DNA from: DATBGO01 sp050011895
Lineage (GTDB): Bacteria; Actinomycetota; Actinomycetes; Streptosporangiales; Streptosporangiaceae
Direction of reading: 5' to 3'
DNA: 64,000 nucleotides
Assembly (NCBI GenBank): GCA_050011895.1
Contig: JBEKIF010000001.1
Coordinates: 124,001 to 188,000, forward strand
Below the pieces are notes generated by a model. It did no database searches, was not told where the DNA came from, and saw nothing but the letters and a program-made list of their open reading frames with translations. The position numbers and the translations under genes are program-made. Positions 30,277 to 38,432 of this stretch are shown piece after piece; positions within the stretch are counted from its first letter, which is position 1; each line of letters opens with the position of its first letter.

Positions 30277-31026
30277 CTAGCCGATTTCGAGCCGCATTCC
30301 TGCCGCGGCCAGGACCAGCGGCCCGCTGAACCCGGTTCCCGCCTCGTCCTCCGTTATCTGCCGGTCATTCCACGGGACCAGGTGGGTGAGGACCAGCTGC
30401 CCGGCGTCCGCCCTGGTCGCGTACTGCCCTGCCTGGCGGGCCGTGAGATGCAGGTCCGCCGGCAGGTCCGGCGCGTCCACCAGGGAGGCCTCGCACAGCA
30501 GCAGGTCGGCACCGCGGGCCAGCCCCGCGAGCGCGGCAGACTGGCCGGTGTCGGCCGAGTACGCCAGTACCTGCCCAGCGTGCTCAAGCCGGAAGCCAAA
30601 CGTCTCGACCGGGTGATTCATGTGATCCGCGGTGACCTGCAGCGGCCCGATGCCGATGGTTCCGGGTGCCAGGTCGGTGAAGTCGAAGGACTCGGTCATC
30701 GCGGCGCTGCCCTGGCTGCCGTAGCAGGCCGTCATCCGCTCCGCGGTACCTGCCGGGCCGTACACCGGGATCGGCGGCCGCGGGCCGGCCGGGTGGTGGT
30801 ACCGCGCGACCGCATAGGAACACAGGTCAAGGCAGTGATCGGCGTGCAGGTGGCTGAGACAGACCGCATCGATGTCGTAGAGCCCGGCATAACGCTGCAG
30901 CGCCCCGAGCGCGCCGTTACCGAGATCAAGCAGCAGCCGGAACCCTGCCGCCTCCACCAGGTAGCAGGAGGCCGGGCTGTCCGGCCCGGGAAAGCTGCCC
31001 GAGCAGCCGACGATGGTGAGCAGCAC
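30277..31026 (-). CDS. MBL-fold metallo-hydrolase (RNase Z/PhnP-like)
   Basis: A 249-residue metallo-beta-lactamase-fold protein. Start GTG at 31026, because the conserved fold begins directly (LLTIVGCSGSFPGPDSPASCYLV); upstream in-frame codons come from a tandem repeat. The metal site SHLHADHCLDL (residues 58-67) is intact, with further metal ligands in TADHMNHPVE, YSADTGQ and LTHLVPW. This subgroup resembles RNase Z and cyclic nucleotide phosphodiesterases; substrate unknown. Confidence 0.88.
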   Translation of the reverse strand: MLLTIVGCSGSFPGPDSPASCYLVEAAGFRLLLDLGNGALGALQRYAGLYDIDAVCLSHLHADHCLDLCSYAVARYHHPAGPRPPIPVYGPAGTAERMTACYGSQGSAAMTESFDFTDLAPGTIGIGPLQVTADHMNHPVETFGFRLEHAGQVLAYSADTGQSAALAGLARGADLLLCEASLVDAPDLPADLHLTARQAGQYATRADAGQLVLTHLVPWNDRQITEDEAGTGFSGPLVLAAAGMRLEIG

Positions 31027-31057
31027 GGTGCACCAGCGTACGCGCGCCCCGGACCGC

Positions 31058-31155
31058 CGCCCACCCCGTGCCGCCGACCGCCGCCCACCCCGTGCCGCCC
31101 ACCCCGTGCCGCCGCCCACCCCGTGCCGCCCACCCCGTGCCGCCGACTGCCGCCC
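31058..31155. repeat. minisatellite of CACCCCGTGCCGCC units
   Basis: Five copies of the 14-bp CACCCCGTGCCGCC core, some separated by GACCGCCGCC- or GCC-type spacers, fill the gap between the thioesterase stop and the MBL hydrolase start. The repeat must lie in the transcribed leader if the two genes share an mRNA. Confidence 0.85.
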
Positions 31156-31179
31156 AGCCCGCGCCGTCGCACTGGCCAG

Positions 31180-32247
31180 TCAGGAGCCGTCCTTGACCGG
31201 GCCGCGGCCGACCCTGGCGATCTGGCGGCTTTGGGCGACCAGCCGGCCTGTCGCGTCCCACACCTCCGCCTCCTCATCGAACCACCCGCCGCTGACATGG
31301 CGGCACCTCGCTGCGACTTGCAGCGGGCCGGGGGACGGCGCCGCCCGCATGTACCAGCTGAGCTCGACGGTCGGAGCCCAGCCGGTGGCACCGAGGCCGA
31401 ACACGACGGGCGGCAGGGCGTCAACCGCCAGCGCGAGCAGATACGCGTCCGGGTCCCGGTCCTCGCGCAACCGGAAGTAGCCGCGCATCTCCGGGACTCC
31501 AGCCGGGGTCCCGTGCCGCCATCCGATGGTCGCGGGATCCAGACGCAGGTCGACGTGGGCCGCGTACCCGGCGGTCCCGTCCGGGGCGACAGTGCCCCGC
31601 CAGTTGCCCAGGTTCACGCACTCCTCGATCGGCGGAAGGTGTGGTCGCTGGCCGGTCCAGGCCAGCAGATCGCCCGTCCCTGGCGGCGCAGCCACCGCGG
31701 TAACCGGTCCGCCGGCCGGTCCCTCGGCCAATCCGGCCGGTCCCTCGCCCAATTCGGCCAGCCCCTGGCCCAGTCCGCGCGCCGGTCCTTCGCCCGGGCC
31801 AGCGCCCAGTCCGTCAGCTGCGCCGCCGGTCTGCGCCACGTGGCCCGCCGCCACCAGTCCCTCATCCGCCAGGGCCGGCTCCCCGGCAGCCGCGGGAGGC
31901 TCCGGCAGGGTCCCGGTCGTGACTGTCAGGTCGAGCACCGGCCGCGCGTCCTGGAGCAGCGTGGCGCGGGCGGTCGCGGCAGTACCGCCATGCTTGAGCC
32001 AGACCACCTCGATCTGCGCCGGGGCCAGCTGAGGCACCCGCAGGAAGTGCACGCTCGTCGCCACCGGGTACGGGTGCGGCGAGGTGTCGAGCACGGCCCG
32101 CAGCATGGTCGCCATCAGCACTCCGCCATTGACGGCGGGCGGCGCGCTGCCGCCGGGCGCGACCAGCGCGAAACGCGCGTCGGGCCGCGTCTCGTACCGG
32201 CCATCGCCGATCCGCTGCACGGCTGTCGCCTCGTCAAAGACGGTCAT
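31180..32247 (-). CDS. acyl-CoA thioesterase-like double-hotdog protein
   Basis: A 355-residue protein of the thioesterase family (TesB/3-keto type). The start is the ATG overlapping the cysM stop (TAATG), although an ATG three codons upstream is possible. N-terminal hotdog: FALVAPGGSAPPAVNGGVLMATMLRAV and SVHFLRVP; C-terminal hotdog: GWAPTVELSWYMRAAP and RCRHVSGGWFDEEAEVWDATGRLVAQSRQIA. Between them a Gly/Ala/Glu-rich repeat of about 60 residues (LGAGPGEGPARGLGQ-like) is an insertion absent from usual members. Substrate unknown. Confidence 0.82.
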   Translation of the reverse strand: MTVFDEATAVQRIGDGRYETRPDARFALVAPGGSAPPAVNGGVLMATMLRAVLDTSPHPYPVATSVHFLRVPQLAPAQIEVVWLKHGGTAATARATLLQDARPVLDLTVTTGTLPEPPAAAGEPALADEGLVAAGHVAQTGGAADGLGAGPGEGPARGLGQGLAELGEGPAGLAEGPAGGPVTAVAAPPGTGDLLAWTGQRPHLPPIEECVNLGNWRGTVAPDGTAGYAAHVDLRLDPATIGWRHGTPAGVPEMRGYFRLREDRDPDAYLLALAVDALPPVVFGLGATGWAPTVELSWYMRAAPSPGPLQVAARCRHVSGGWFDEEAEVWDATGRLVAQSRQIARVGRGPVKDGS

Positions 32248-33194
32248 TACGCCCATAGCTGGCCTTCCAGCCTCTCCTCGGCCTCGTCCAGCGTGCCCGC
32301 GTAGGCCCCGGTGGACAGGTAACGCCAGCCAGCATCGGCGATCACTACCGCGATGTCGGCCCGCTGGCCGGCCGACTGCGCCTTCGCGGCCAGCGCAAGG
32401 GCGGCATGCAGCGCGCAGCCGGACGAGATCCCCGCGAGGATGCCCTCCACGTCAAGCAGCTGCCGTGCCCGGCGCAGCGCGTCCGTGGAAGAAACCGAGA
32501 ACCGCGAGGTCAGCACCGACTCGTCGTAAAGCTCGGGCACGAAGCCCTCGTCCATGTTCCGCAGCCCGTAGACGAGCTCGCCGTACCGCGGCTCCGCTGC
32601 GACGATCTGCACGCCCGGCACCCGCTCGCGCAGGTACTTTCCGGTGCCCATCAGGGTGCCGGAGGTGCCGAGCCCGGCTACGAAATGGGTTATCTCTGGC
32701 AGGTCGGCCAGCAGCTCGGGGCCGGTGGTCTCGTAATGCGCGCGGGCATTGGCCTCGTTGCCGTACTGGTAGAGCATCACCCAGCCGGGATTCTCCGCGG
32801 CGAGCTGCTTGGCTACCCGCACTGCCTCGTTGGATCCGCCCGCGGCAGGCGAGGAAATGACGGAGGCGCCGTACATCTCGAGCAGCTGCCTGCGCTCGGC
32901 CGAGGTGTTCTCCGGCAGCACGCAGATCAGCCGGTAGCCGCGCAGCTTCGCCACCAGGGCCAGCGAGATACCGGTGTTGCCCGACGTCGGCTCGAGCAGC
33001 GTGGCGCCCGGGCTGAGCAGCCCGTCCTTCTCCGCCTGTGCCACCATGAAGAACGCTGCCCGGTCCTTGATCGAGCCGGTAGGGTTCCTGTCCTCCAGCT
33101 TGGCCCAGAGCCGGACGTCAGCACTGGGCGACAGCCCAGGCAGTCCGACCAGCGGTGTGTGGCCGAGCGAGTCGAGCAGCGAGTCGTAACGCAT
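32247..33194 (-). CDS. cysM: cysteine synthase CysM (O-phosphoserine sulfhydrylase, CysO-dependent)
   Basis: A 315-residue PLP enzyme. The Schiff-base Lys43 lies in NPTGSIKDRAAF, the substrate loop is EPTSGNTGISLALVA, and the cofactor phosphate loop is GLGTSGTLMGTGKYL. It is followed upstream by cysO and mec, so it is assigned to the mycobacterial-type route in which CysO thiocarboxylate is the sulfur donor to O-phosphoserine and Mec releases cysteine. Its stop overlaps the thioesterase start. Confidence 0.95.
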   Translation of the reverse strand: MRYDSLLDSLGHTPLVGLPGLSPSADVRLWAKLEDRNPTGSIKDRAAFFMVAQAEKDGLLSPGATLLEPTSGNTGISLALVAKLRGYRLICVLPENTSAERRQLLEMYGASVISSPAAGGSNEAVRVAKQLAAENPGWVMLYQYGNEANARAHYETTGPELLADLPEITHFVAGLGTSGTLMGTGKYLRERVPGVQIVAAEPRYGELVYGLRNMDEGFVPELYDESVLTSRFSVSSTDALRRARQLLDVEGILAGISSGCALHAALALAAKAQSAGQRADIAVVIADAGWRYLSTGAYAGTLDEAEERLEGQLWA

Positions 33195-33215
33195 CAGGCT
33201 TCCGCCAGCCGCAGG

Positions 33216-33494
33216 TCAGCTGGCCCCGCCAGCGACGGCAGGTAGCACGGTGACCGTATCGCCATCCCTGACCGGGGCGTCAAGGCCGCCAAGGAACCGC
33301 ACGTCCTCGTCGTTCAGGTAGACGTTGACGAAGCGCCGCAGGCCACCGTCATCCACCAGCCGCTCTCGCAGCCCGCCGTGCCGCGACTCCAGATCGGAAA
33401 GGAGACCGGCGAGCGTGTCGCCCGATCCCTCCACCGCCTTGGCCCCGCCCGTATAGCTGCGCAGGATCGTCGGGATGCGGACCTCAATGGACAT
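33216..33494 (-). CDS. cysO: MoaD/ThiS-family sulfur carrier CysO
   Basis: A 92-residue ubiquitin-fold protein (IEVRIPTILRSYTGG, FVNVYLNDEDVRFLGGLDAPVRDGDTVTVLPAVAGG). The C-terminus is GG followed by Ala-Ser. Sulfur carriers act through a terminal Gly-Gly, so the two extra residues would need removal before adenylation, plausibly by the adjacent Mec peptidase. It lies 22 bp before cysM. Confidence 0.93.
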   Translation of the reverse strand: MSIEVRIPTILRSYTGGAKAVEGSGDTLAGLLSDLESRHGGLRERLVDDGGLRRFVNVYLNDEDVRFLGGLDAPVRDGDTVTVLPAVAGGAS

Positions 33495-33579
33495 GGGTGC
33501 TGCTCCAGGTATGCGTGGACGCTAGGTCTTGGTGAACACTGGCGGCTGCCTCCTGCGTGCAACCGGCAGCCGGGCGGGA

Positions 33580-34062
33580 TCATTCCGGCGCGGCACCCGT
33601 TGCCGGGCCTGCGGCCGTGCCCCGCGGGTTGCCCGGGGCCGTACCCGCCGTCGCGTCCGGCCCGAGGCGGACCTCCTCCTCGGTCACGGTCCCGTCCACG
33701 ATGCGGAACGAGCGGAACTCCGTCTCGGCCGGCGCACGCGTGGAAACCAGCACGTAGTGCGCTCCTGGCTCGCTCGCGTAAGCGATGTCCGTCCGCGACG
33801 GGTAGGCCTCGGTCGCGCTGTGCGAGTGATAGATGACGACAGGCTCCTCATCCCGCTCGTCCATCTCCCGCCAGACCTTCAGCTGCTCCATCGAGTCGAA
33901 ACGGTAGAAGGTCGGCGAGCGTTCCGCGTTTGTCATCGGGATGAACCGCTCCGGCCGGTCACTGCCGGCCGGCCCCGCGAGCACCCCGCAAGCCTCATCC
34001 GGATGGTCGGCCCTGGCGTGCGCGACTATCTCCGCCTGCAGCGCGCTGCTTATGGTCAGCAT
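33580..34062 (-). CDS. mec: Mov34/M67-family JAMM metallopeptidase Mec
   Basis: A 160-residue zinc peptidase. The JAMM motif is HSHSATEAYPSRTD (His79, His81, Asp92), with the catalytic Glu23 in HPDEACGVLAG. In mycobacteria Mec cleaves cysteine from the CysO-cysteine adduct. The ATG start was chosen because the fold begins immediately. A low-complexity Ala/Gly/Pro tail follows residue 137. It is the first gene of the mec-cysO-cysM set here. Confidence 0.93.
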   Translation of the reverse strand: MLTISSALQAEIVAHARADHPDEACGVLAGPAGSDRPERFIPMTNAERSPTFYRFDSMEQLKVWREMDERDEEPVVIYHSHSATEAYPSRTDIAYASEPGAHYVLVSTRAPAETEFRSFRIVDGTVTEEEVRLGPDATAGTAPGNPRGTAAGPATGAAPE

Positions 34063-34084
34063 GGACGGGAGCGTAACCCGCCGG

Positions 34085-34681
34085 TCACGACAGCGCCTCG
34101 ACCAGGCTCTCCTGGAGGATCGCCAGCCACTGGTAGACCCACATATAGGCAGAACGGGGGTTGTCAGCCGCCGGGTCGTCAGCCGCGAGATCCTCCTGCT
34201 CGTCGAGTTCATCGGTGATCCCGAGGCGCACGCTGAGCGCGAGCCTGACATCGTTGAGCGCGCGCAGCCAGGCCTGGGCCTCCGGCTCGGACAGCCGGAT
34301 CTTCCCGCCCGAGGGCGGCAGTGTCGCGAGGACTGTCCGCGCCGCCGCTACCTTGGCCGAGCGCAGGCCCTGCTCGGTGTACCTGCGGAACTCCCCGGAA
34401 GCCGCCGGGTCGTCGCGGTAGGCATCGGGCAGCAGCCGGGCGAGCACCGGGTCATCTGGCAGCTCGGTAGCGTCGCTCACGCCGAGCTGCGACGCGAGGT
34501 CGGCGGCAGCGCTGCCGGTGCCCGCGGTGCCGCCCTCATCCGGTATTTCGTCGGCGACCAGCTCGGCAATCTGGCCGACCAGGTCGCGGATGATGGCCGC
34601 CTGGGCCGCCGCGAACCGCGCGGTCGCACCGCCCGGCGCGGCCCGGAACCCAGCCACGGCCTCTCCCTCATCGTCGCTCAC
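34085..34681 (-). CDS. DUF2017 domain protein
   Basis: A 198-residue protein whose GTG start overlaps the clpS stop (TAGTG). Typical DUF2017 segments are visible: AAIIRDLVGQIAELV, DPVLARLLPDAYRDDPAASGEFRRYTEQGLRSAK, LSEPEAQAWLRALNDVRLALSVRLGI and YMWVYQWLAILQESLVEAL. The family is actinobacterial, almost always next to clpS, and of unknown function; coupling suggests a link to ClpS-dependent proteolysis. Confidence 0.92.
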   Translation of the reverse strand: MSDDEGEAVAGFRAAPGGATARFAAAQAAIIRDLVGQIAELVADEIPDEGGTAGTGSAAADLASQLGVSDATELPDDPVLARLLPDAYRDDPAASGEFRRYTEQGLRSAKVAAARTVLATLPPSGGKIRLSEPEAQAWLRALNDVRLALSVRLGITDELDEQEDLAADDPAADNPRSAYMWVYQWLAILQESLVEALS

Positions 34682-34968
34682 TAGTCGTGACTCACCGTGG
34701 CCCACAAGCCGTAGCCGTGCAAGGTCTCGGCATCCCGTTCCATCGCCTCACGGGCCCCGGAGGAGACCACTGCCTTGCCCTTGTGGTGCACGTCGAGCAT
34801 CAGCTTCTCAGCTTTCGGCTTCGCGTAGCCGAAAACGGTCTGGAACACATATGTCACGTATGACATCAAGTTGACCGGGTCGTTCCACACGATGGTGACC
34901 CATGGCGAGTCGGGGACCGCCTCCTGGCCGGTCTCCGGCTTGTCAACCTCAGCAGGCGCCACGCTCAC
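34681..34968 (-). CDS. clpS: ATP-dependent Clp protease adaptor ClpS
   Basis: A 95-residue adaptor. It shows WVTIVWNDPVNLMSYVTYVFQTVFGY with the N-degron pocket Asn-Asp, and VHHKGKAVVSSGAREAMERDAETLHGYGLWATV. ClpS delivers N-degron substrates to ClpA/ClpC with ClpP. It is translationally coupled to the DUF2017 gene. Confidence 0.96.
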   Translation of the reverse strand: MSVAPAEVDKPETGQEAVPDSPWVTIVWNDPVNLMSYVTYVFQTVFGYAKPKAEKLMLDVHHKGKAVVSSGAREAMERDAETLHGYGLWATVSHD

Positions 34969-35271
34969 TGGCAGTCACCTCCCCTCAGTCATAGTCTTCC
35001 ACTCTGCCAGTACGACGGATCTGCACCGTACTCGGCTCACGCTGGGCGATCCGTCGCACTGCCGCGGATACGTAGTCGATTACTGACGACGTTCCCGTGC
35101 TCTCCCAATATGGTCGCAGCACCCGGGGACATCACAGCGGAAGACGAGTCACAGCGGAAGACAAGCAGTATGTCCTGGGCCGGGACGTTGGCCGATCGCG
35201 GTCACTACCCTGGTTAGCCGCCGCTGGCGGCTGGGTCGGGCCGCCAGCAGCCGGGCCCGTAGGCTGCCCCC
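34969..35271. other. clpS-pncB divergent intergenic region
   Basis: About 300 bp without a gene. Seen: a 9-bp inverted repeat CGACGGATC/GATCCGTCG with a 27-nt spacer (about 35012-35056), and a direct repeat TCACAGCGGAAGAC at 35132-35145 and 35149-35162, 17 bp apart, which may be a regulator site for pncB. Confidence 0.45.
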
Positions 35272-36717
35272 GTGACGAGTAACTCAGGCCACGCCGGCCC
35301 GCCACCCGCCGGCCACCCTGACGGCAGTGAGCATGCCGGTGCAGGTACCGGTCTGCTCACTGATCACTATGAGCTGACGATGCTGCGCGCCGCGCTGCGC
35401 AGCGGGGCGGCAAGAGAGCGGGCCGTCTTCGAGGTCTTCGCCCGCCACCTGCCCAACGGCAGGCGCTACGGCGTGGTGGCAGGCACCGGACGGCTGCTTG
35501 ACGCGCTACAGCGGTTCAGGTTCGGCGAAGCGGAGCTCAAATTCCTGCACGATAACGGCGTGGCCGACACAGCCACCCTGCGCTACCTGGAGTCGTACAC
35601 CTTCACCGGCGACATGTGGGGCTACGCGGAGGGAGACTGCTATTTCCCAGGCTCGCCGATCCTTGTCGTGGAAGGCACCTTTGCTGAGGCCGTCATCCTG
35701 GAGACGGTGGTCCTTTCGATCCTCAATCACGATTGCGCCATTGCCTCAGCGGCGTCCCGGATGGTGACAGCGGCCGACGGCAGGCCGCTCATCGAGATGG
35801 GCTCCCGCCGCACCCACGAGCTAGCCGCCGTTGCAAGCGCCCGGGCGGCATACCTTGCCGGTTTCGCGTCCACCTCCAATCTGCGGGCCGGCCAGGACTT
35901 CGGGATCCCGACCAGCGGTACCAGCGGACACGCGTTCTCGCTGGCGCATGACAGCGAGCGGGAGGCGTTCAGTGCCCAGCTCGCGTCGCTCGGCACCGGT
36001 ACCACCCTGCTGGTTGACACCTACGATGTGGCCGCCGCGGTACGGACCGCTGTGGAGCTGGCCGGTGCCCAGCTCGGGGCGGTCCGGATCGACAGCGGCG
36101 ACCTCCCTGTGGTCGCCCGTCAGGTCCGGACGCTCCTCGACTCACTCGGCGCGCCGCAGACCAGGATCGTGCTGACCGGTGACCTGGACGAGTACTCGAT
36201 CGCCGCGCTTGCGGCCACCCCGGTCGACGGCTACGGGGTCGGCACCTCCCTGGTCACTGGGTCAGGCGCGCCCACCGCGGCACTGGTGTACAAGCTGGTG
36301 GCCAGGGCGCAGGGCGGTGCGGCGTCCGCGCCGCTCCGTCCAGTTGCCAAGCGTTCGGTGGGCAAGCCCGGCCGCGGCGGCCGCAAGTGGGCGCTCCGCC
36401 GCCGCGATGCCAACGGAGCAGCCGCCGCCGAGCTGGTGCTGACCAAGCAGCCAGACCCGCCCGGCAACCTCCAGCCAGGCGACCCGTACGACCTCAGGCC
36501 CGGCGGCCCGTCCGGCCCCGGGCCCGGCATCCGGGCCGGCGACCGGGTACTGCTCCGCCAGCTGGTAAGCGGCGGCGAGATCGTCGGCGCCGAGCCCCTT
36601 GACGCCGCCAGGGCGCGGCACCGTGCGGCGGTGGCCGAGCTGCCTGCCCATGCGTTGCAGCTATCGCGGGGCTATCCGGCGATACCTACCATTTTCAGCC
36701 CTGACGCCCGTTCCTAG
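35272..36717 (+). CDS. pncB: nicotinate phosphoribosyltransferase
   Basis: A 481-residue enzyme that converts nicotinate and PRPP to nicotinate mononucleotide in NAD salvage. Start GTG. Family features: LLTDHYELTMLRAAL, PNGRRYGVVAGTGRLLD, EMGSRRTHELAAVASARAAYLAGFASTSN, GTSGHAFSLAH and VRIDSGDLPVVARQVR, with the phosphate loop GYGVGTSLVTG. A Pro/Gly-rich loop near residues 400-420 is a local expansion. Confidence 0.96.
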   Translation: MTSNSGHAGPPPAGHPDGSEHAGAGTGLLTDHYELTMLRAALRSGAARERAVFEVFARHLPNGRRYGVVAGTGRLLDALQRFRFGEAELKFLHDNGVADTATLRYLESYTFTGDMWGYAEGDCYFPGSPILVVEGTFAEAVILETVVLSILNHDCAIASAASRMVTAADGRPLIEMGSRRTHELAAVASARAAYLAGFASTSNLRAGQDFGIPTSGTSGHAFSLAHDSEREAFSAQLASLGTGTTLLVDTYDVAAAVRTAVELAGAQLGAVRIDSGDLPVVARQVRTLLDSLGAPQTRIVLTGDLDEYSIAALAATPVDGYGVGTSLVTGSGAPTAALVYKLVARAQGGAASAPLRPVAKRSVGKPGRGGRKWALRRRDANGAAAAELVLTKQPDPPGNLQPGDPYDLRPGGPSGPGPGIRAGDRVLLRQLVSGGEIVGAEPLDAARARHRAAVAELPAHALQLSRGYPAIPTIFSPDARS

Positions 36718-36724
36718 GCAGCCA

Positions 36725-36750
36725 CGAAAGCTGACATGCCGTCAGCTTCG
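36725..36750. terminator. bidirectional terminator between pncB and DUF3039 gene
   Basis: Hairpin CGAAAGCTGAC-atgcc-GTCAGCTTCG (one bulged base) lies between two convergent genes, just past the pncB stop. Confidence 0.6.
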
Positions 36751-36763
36751 GCCTGATCGCCGC

Positions 36764-37021
36764 TCAGTCGTCGCCTTCAGGCAATGACTCGAAGATCTCC
36801 TTGCATTCCGGGCACACCGGGTACCGCTTGGGGTCCCGGCTCGGCACCCACACCTTGCCGCACAGGGCCACTACCGGCGTACCGCTCACGGCACTGTCGA
36901 CGATCTTGTCCTTCTGGACATAATGGGCAAACCGCTCGTGGTCGCCGTCGCCCGTTGACAGATCCGGACGGGTATGGGTTTCTTCCCGGACGTCGCTGCC
37001 CGGCAGGACTTCTGTACTCAC
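36764..37021 (-). CDS. DUF3039 domain protein
   Basis: An 85-residue small protein. DUF3039 core: DGDHERFAHYVQKDKIVDSAVSGTPVVALCGKVWVPSRDPKRYPVCPECKEI. It has three cysteines (one plus a CPEC pair), suggesting a zinc knuckle. The GTG at 37021 starts the conserved part; no Shine-Dalgarno is visible, so the mRNA may be leaderless. Function unknown; the family is actinobacteria-specific. Confidence 0.85.
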   Translation of the reverse strand: MSTEVLPGSDVREETHTRPDLSTGDGDHERFAHYVQKDKIVDSAVSGTPVVALCGKVWVPSRDPKRYPVCPECKEIFESLPEGDD

Positions 37022-37154
37022 AAGAGCCGAGTCTACGCCGCCGGGACAAACCCGCCGGGAGCGGCGGGACAAAGCCCGCCGGGAGCTGGCAGCAACCGTC
37101 AGCCTGATCCTGGCGCGGGCTCGGCCACCGGAACCGTCATGACCGAGTCCGGCC

Positions 37155-37730
37155 TCAGTTAAGCGCGGGATCGTCTGGATATGTGGCCATGAAGGCCATC
37201 ACCCCGCCCTGGCGGCGGAGCACCGCAGGCCAGAGCCGTTCCGGCTGGTTGAAGAACGCGTCAGCGGGTTCTCCTGGCAGCAGATACCAGGCACCCTCAT
37301 CGATCTCCGCCTGCAGCTGGCCGGGACCCCAGCCGGCGTAGCCGGCAAAGACACGGAAGGACGTGATCCCATCAGCGAGCAACTCGGGCGGCGCCTCAAG
37401 GTCGACGAGCCCGATCCTGGACATCAGCGGCGAACCATCAAGTGACCGCCAGCCGACTGGTTCGTCCTCCCCCTGCGCAAGGGCCAGGGCAAGGGCGCTG
37501 TTCGGCGAAACGGGCCCGCCCTTGAAGACCACCGACGGGCCGGTTACCAGTTCCGTCCACGGCTCAAGCACCTGACCGACCGGGACCTCGGTCGGCCGGT
37601 TCAGCACTACGCCGAGAGTCCCATCCTCAGGCTCGTCCTCCACGATCAGGATGACGGTACGCCGGAAGTTAGGGTCGCCGAGCAACGGCGTAGCCACGAG
37701 CAGCCGACCACCCATGGAATCATCCTGCAT
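37155..37730 (-). CDS. YqgE/AlgH family protein
   Basis: A 191-residue protein with the family N-terminus GGRLLVATPLLGDPNFRRTVILIVE, the middle GTLGVVLNRPTEVPV and FKGGPV, and FAGYAGWGPGQLQAEIDEGAWY. The family is widespread and poorly understood; AlgH was first named in Pseudomonas alginate regulation. It is divergent from a MarR gene. Confidence 0.93.
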   Translation of the reverse strand: MQDDSMGGRLLVATPLLGDPNFRRTVILIVEDEPEDGTLGVVLNRPTEVPVGQVLEPWTELVTGPSVVFKGGPVSPNSALALALAQGEDEPVGWRSLDGSPLMSRIGLVDLEAPPELLADGITSFRVFAGYAGWGPGQLQAEIDEGAWYLLPGEPADAFFNQPERLWPAVLRRQGGVMAFMATYPDDPALN

Positions 37731-37738
37731 GTATCAAT

Positions 37739-37752
37739 GATGCGACAGCATC
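37739..37752. promoter_or_regulatory. inverted repeat GATGC-gaca-GCATC
   Basis: A 14-bp dyad lies 8 bp beyond the yqgE start and 72 bp before the divergent MarR gene. It could be a regulator-binding site; the short arms make chance occurrence possible. Confidence 0.3.
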
Positions 37753-37823
37753 CATAGTCTTCGCTGAAGGCCGACCCTGATGGCACCGAGTCCGCCGGCG
37801 ATTCCGGTGCCACGTACCCTTCA

Positions 37824-38393
37824 ATGGTGTCCAATGCAAGCACTGCGCGACCGGTGACGGCCGCCGGCGCGCGGCCAGCGACCGGCCAGCCGGCGGCGAC
37901 CGGGACGCGCACGTCACCATCGTCACCAGATCCGGCCGCGCCGGCCGATCCCGCCGCGCCGGCCATCGATGTGGCGCGGCTGCGGGTGGCGATCGCCAGG
38001 CTGTCCCGGCGGCTGCGCAAGCACGAACTTGCCGGACTCACCCCGACCAAGCTCTCCGCCCTGGCAACTGTCTGGCAGGCGGGTCCGCTTCGCCTCGGTG
38101 ACCTGGCCGCCGCAGAACGCATCGCGCCCTCCACCCTCACCCGCCTCGTCAGCGCCCTCGAAGAGTCCGGTTATGTGCAGCGGTGCGCGGTGCCTGGCGA
38201 CGCGCGGGCCAGCACGCTGGCCATCACGCCGCAAGGCCGCGAGGTACTTGAGCGCATCAGGCAGGAGAGCACGGCCTTGCTGCACGAGAGCCTGCTGACG
38301 CTGACTGAGGAGCAGCTGACCGCGCTCGCGGTGGCGCTTCCTGCACTGGAGCAGCTCGCCGAAGCGATTCCCGGTCATCCCGAAGGCCGCTGA
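37824..38393 (+). CDS. MarR-family transcriptional regulator
   Basis: A 189-residue regulator. After a 47-residue Ala/Pro/Thr-rich N-terminus comes the winged helix (LTPTKLSALATVWQAGPLRLGDLAAAERIAPSTLTRLVSALEESGYVQRCAVPGDARAS), then dimerisation helices. Ligand and target genes are not evident; yqgE is divergent and may be co-regulated. Confidence 0.88.
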   Translation: MVSNASTARPVTAAGARPATGQPAATGTRTSPSSPDPAAPADPAAPAIDVARLRVAIARLSRRLRKHELAGLTPTKLSALATVWQAGPLRLGDLAAAERIAPSTLTRLVSALEESGYVQRCAVPGDARASTLAITPQGREVLERIRQESTALLHESLLTLTEEQLTALAVALPALEQLAEAIPGHPEGR

Positions 38394-38432
38394 CGGCCAG
38401 ACAGCAGCCAGCCGTCCCGCTCGGACCGGGGG

